Origin: Thermoplasmata archaeon
Lineage (GTDB): Archaea > Thermoplasmatota > Thermoplasmata > Lutacidiplasmatales > UBA184
Direction: 5' to 3'
NCBI GenBank assembly: GCA_030037035.1
Contig: JASHSA010000068.1
Span: forward strand, 1-14,705
DNA length: 14,705 bases
The notes under the pieces are model-generated. The model was not told the DNA's origin and did not search any database. It saw only the letters and a program-made list of their open reading frames with translations. Positions within the stretch are counted from its first letter, which is position 1. Each line of letters starts with the position of its first letter. Position numbers and translations under genes: made by a program. This document shows, piece by piece, positions 12,937-14,705 of the stretch.

Positions 12937-13423
12937 GGAGCGGCCGGGCCCGGTGCGCGAGCTCCTCGTCGACGGCCTGATGCAGGTAGGCGAGGGCCGC
13001 GTCGCCCAGCCGGTCGAGATGCAGGAGGAGGTAGTGCAGGTAGAGCCGCTCCGGCCGGTGCGCCGGGCCGGCGCTCCGCGGACGCTCGCCGACCCCGGCG
13101 GGGACGGTCGGGTGGCGCTCGAGCGTCTCGGTGTGATGCTCGTGCTCCGGACCGTGGTACTCCCGGCCCCGGGCCCCGACGAGCGGAGGGTAGAGATGGC
13201 CGACCGGGTCGTACGGCTCCGCGGCGCCCGCGCCGGCCGCCGACGGACGGGCGACGCCGCCCGGACGCGATTCCCCCTTCGCCTGCAGGTAGGGGTGGAC
13301 CGGACGCTCCGGGTCCTGGAACTCCCCGATCGGCTTTCCCGAGACGTCCTCGACGATCGACTTCAGGCTCCAGCTCGAGCGGCGCCGGGGCGGCCCTTCG
13401 GCCGTCGGGGCGACGTCGCTCAC
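12836..13423 (-). CDS. Uncharacterised His-rich protein downstream of the VirB4-like ATPase
   Basis: I do not recognise this 195-residue protein. It has a conserved-looking opening (SWSLKSIVEDVSGKPIGEF, 17-35), a Gly/Ala-rich middle, and a His/Glu patch (EYHGPEHEHH, 88-97) that could bind metal. One strong amphipathic helix with many Leu and Tyr (about 124-159) is followed by a Pro/Ala-rich tail. There is no signal peptide or membrane segment. It begins at a GTG 24 nt after the ATPase gene's stop codon. A clear TATA box (TTTATAG) overlapping that stop sits 28 nt before the GTG, so it probably has its own leaderless transcript. Its end overlaps the convergent methyltransferase by about 100 nt. 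Its position suggests it works with the ATPase. The promoter and position argue for a real gene. Confidence 0.6.
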   Translation of the reverse strand: MSDVAPTAEGPPRRRSSWSLKSIVEDVSGKPIGEFQDPERPVHPYLQAKGESRPGGVARPSAAGAGAAEPYDPVGHLYPPLVGARGREYHGPEHEHHTETLERHPTVPAGVGERPRSAGPAHRPERLYLHYLLLHLDRLGDAALAYLHQAVDEELAHRARPLPTPPPATPAREKAVEAVSGAPSADLPPPSVPAS

Positions 13424-13447
13424 GCCCGGCCCCGGCGCCGGACCGCC

Positions 13448-13454
13448 CTATAAA
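13448..13454 (-). promoter_or_regulatory. TATA box overlapping the stop codon of the VirB4-like gene
   Basis: TTTATAG on the - strand has its last three bases as the TAG stop of the ATPase gene. It is centred 28 nt before the GTG at 13423, which fits leaderless transcription of the His-rich protein gene. Confidence 0.58.
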
Positions 13455-14705
13455 CCTCCTCTTCGAGCCGCAGGCTCGCCGGGAGGAACGGCGGGGGCCC
13501 CGCCCCCGAGCGTGCCGCGGAGCAGCTCGTACTCCGGGGTCGACGCGACGACCGCGAGCGGAAGGTGCCACGGCCCGATCCTCCAGAGCGACTCGGCGTA
13601 GCCGGCCTCCGCGGGGAGGCGGGCCCGCCCGAGCCATTCCGCCTCCGGCCCCCGGAGGCCGAAGAACCCCCGGCTCGCCTCCGAGACCTCCGCGAGCCGC
13701 AGGAACGCGCAGGCGTAGAGGTTCCGCAGCAGCGAGCGGCCGCTCGCGCGGGCGAGGAAGTCGTCCGGGTTCTGGCTGATCAGCAGCAGCCCGGCGCCGA
13801 AGTGGCGCAGGTGGCGGACGGTCCGGTCGAGGAACTCCGTCGTCCCCTCGTGGCGGGCGAGCAGGTGCGCCTCGTCCAGGACGACGAGCTTCGGGCCCGG
13901 CCGTTGGGAGAGCCGGTGGTACGTCCAGTCGAGCAGGTAGGTGAGGTGGAACGGCAGCTGCTCCTCCGCGACGCCGGCGAGGTCGACGCCGACGACCGGG
14001 GCGTCGACCGCCAGCGTCGTCGGCCCGTCGGCGCCGCGCAGCGAGCCGCTGCGGAAGACCTCGAGCAGGGCCGGGAGCCGACCGGCGCCGGCCCCCGCGG
14101 CGGCGACCTCCTCCCGGAGCGTGCCGAACGTCGGCTCGGGGCTCGCCCGGTCGTAGAGCCGGCTCACCGCGGCGTCGAGCGTCGCCGACTCCTCGTCGGA
14201 GAGGCTCGGCCAGAGCGCGCGCAGCATCGTCGCGACGCGGCCGGCCTTCTCGCGCCGGTCGCCGGCGGTCGTCGCCGGGTCGAGCGGGTTGAGCCGGCCG
14301 GCGTCGCCGTCGCGCAGGCGGACGACCGTGCCGCCGAGCGCGCGGACGAGGGCGCCGTACTCGCCGAGCGGGTCGAGGACGATCAGCTCGGTCTGCGGAC
14401 GCATCCAGCGGGTGCGCAGCGCCGTCAGGGCGGCGAGGAACGACTTCCCCGAGCCCGTGGCGCCGAAGATCCCCCAGGAGTGGCTCGCCTGGGCCCAGCG
14501 GTCGAGGAACACCGGGCTGGCGTCCGAGAGCGAGAGGCCGACGAGGACGCCGCCCGGCTCGACGATCGACTCGTCGCCGAACGGATACAGCGCGGCGAGC
14601 CCGTCGGTCGTCAGCGTCTGCCAGTAGCCGCTCGGCCGGGCGGCGAGGCTCCCGGGCGGGGCGAGCGCCCCGTCGACCTCGTAGCGGGGGACCCGGGTAC
14701 GCACG
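13448..14705 (-). CDS. VirB4/HerA-type ATPase (5' end outside window)
   Basis: At least 418 residues of a large P-loop ATPase are visible, with the frame still open at the window edge. Numbered from the first possible start (GTG at 14704), Walker A is GATGSGKS (81-88), followed by IVLDPLGEYGAL (108-119) and RLNPLDP (137-143), as in the VirB4/CagE/TrbE and HerA group. Walker B is LVVLDEAHLL (273-282), and LLLISQNPDDFL (306-317) is the sensor strand. This matches the C-terminal motor domain of VirB4 ATPases, which power type IV secretion or DNA transfer. The missing N-terminus would hold the VirB4-specific domain. Related HerA ATPases work in DNA end processing with NurA, but no nuclease gene is seen here. 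The C-terminal tail is Gly/Pro/Arg-rich. Family assignment is solid; the process it serves is not. Confidence 0.82.
   Translation of the reverse strand, partial: VRTRVPRYEVDGALAPPGSLAARPSGYWQTLTTDGLAALYPFGDESIVEPGGVLVGLSLSDASPVFLDRWAQASHSWGIFGATGSGKSFLAALTALRTRWMRPQTELIVLDPLGEYGALVRALGGTVVRLRDGDAGRLNPLDPATTAGDRREKAGRVATMLRALWPSLSDEESATLDAAVSRLYDRASPEPTFGTLREEVAAAGAGAGRLPALLEVFRSGSLRGADGPTTLAVDAPVVGVDLAGVAEEQLPFHLTYLLDWTYHRLSQRPGPKLVVLDEAHLLARHEGTTEFLDRTVRHLRHFGAGLLLISQNPDDFLARASGRSLLRNLYACAFLRLAEVSEASRGFFGLRGPEAEWLGRARLPAEAGYAESLWRIGPWHLPLAVVASTPEYELLRGTLGGGAPAVPPGEPAARRGGL

Noticed and set aside
12795..13637. A 280-codon - strand frame overlapping the His-rich protein and the VirB4-like gene.
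   Set aside because: It is a third frame with very Arg/Gly/Pro-rich content, overlaps the end of the well-supported ATPase gene, and has no promoter of its own.
1..14705. CRISPR arrays, insertion sequences, integrase genes or attachment sites.
   Set aside because: No regular direct repeats with spacers, transposase motifs or terminal inverted repeats were seen. The tRNA gene has no integrase beside it and no duplicated 3' end within the window.

Overview
This window reads as a stretch of a GC-rich archaeal chromosome. The evidence is archaeal throughout: a PibD/FlaK-type pilin leader, a FlaJ/TadC-type membrane protein, an AbrB-PhoU fusion, an Hps-RraA fusion, TATA-like boxes 26-30 nt upstream of start codons (the leaderless-mRNA pattern), and a tRNA gene without encoded CCA. 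A high-GC member of the Thermoplasmata is my best guess. No rRNA or other marker gene is present to confirm it.

Layout. (1) 1-3459 is a type IV filament-like neighbourhood. It holds the 3' end of a FlaJ/TadC/GspF-family platform protein (+), a converging type IV pilin-like protein with a PKD-like C-terminus (-), and then a two-gene + operon of a KaiC/FlaH-like protein with a degenerate P-loop and an AAA+ ATPase. (2) 3464-9524 is a phosphate block, all on the - strand. Read in the direction of transcription it is pstS, pstC, pstA, pstB, phoU, then a tRNA-Glu(TTC) gene, then a second PhoU-domain protein with an N-terminal AbrB/SpoVT DNA-binding domain. The junctions from pstC to phoU overlap or are 2 nt apart, so they should be one transcript. 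(3) 9715-10560 is truA (+). (4) 10680-11984 is an Hps-RraA fusion (-), divergent from an amino-methyltransferase of the cytosine-N4 type (+, from 12040). (5) 12836-14705 holds a VirB4/HerA-type ATPase (-, running off the window) followed by an unrecognised His-rich small protein.

How the parts work together. PstS captures phosphate outside the cell, PstCA is the channel, and PstB is the motor. One PhoU probably couples the transporter to phosphate status. The AbrB-PhoU protein is a good candidate for the DNA-binding arm of the same response, and an octamer (TAGACTAT) occurs in the upstream regions of both pstS and the abrB-phoU gene. The filament genes at the left edge are probably the tail of a larger secretion or pilus locus outside the window.

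Nothing here is a defence island, CRISPR array or insertion sequence. The most interesting items are the KaiC-like/AAA+ pair beside the pilin genes, the AbrB-PhoU regulator with a candidate operator, a tRNA-Glu with C at position 33 flanked by an inverted repeat, and the VirB4-like ATPase with its small partner. Many long antisense reading frames exist only because of the high GC content and were not annotated. Function calls rest on motifs read by eye; no searches were run.
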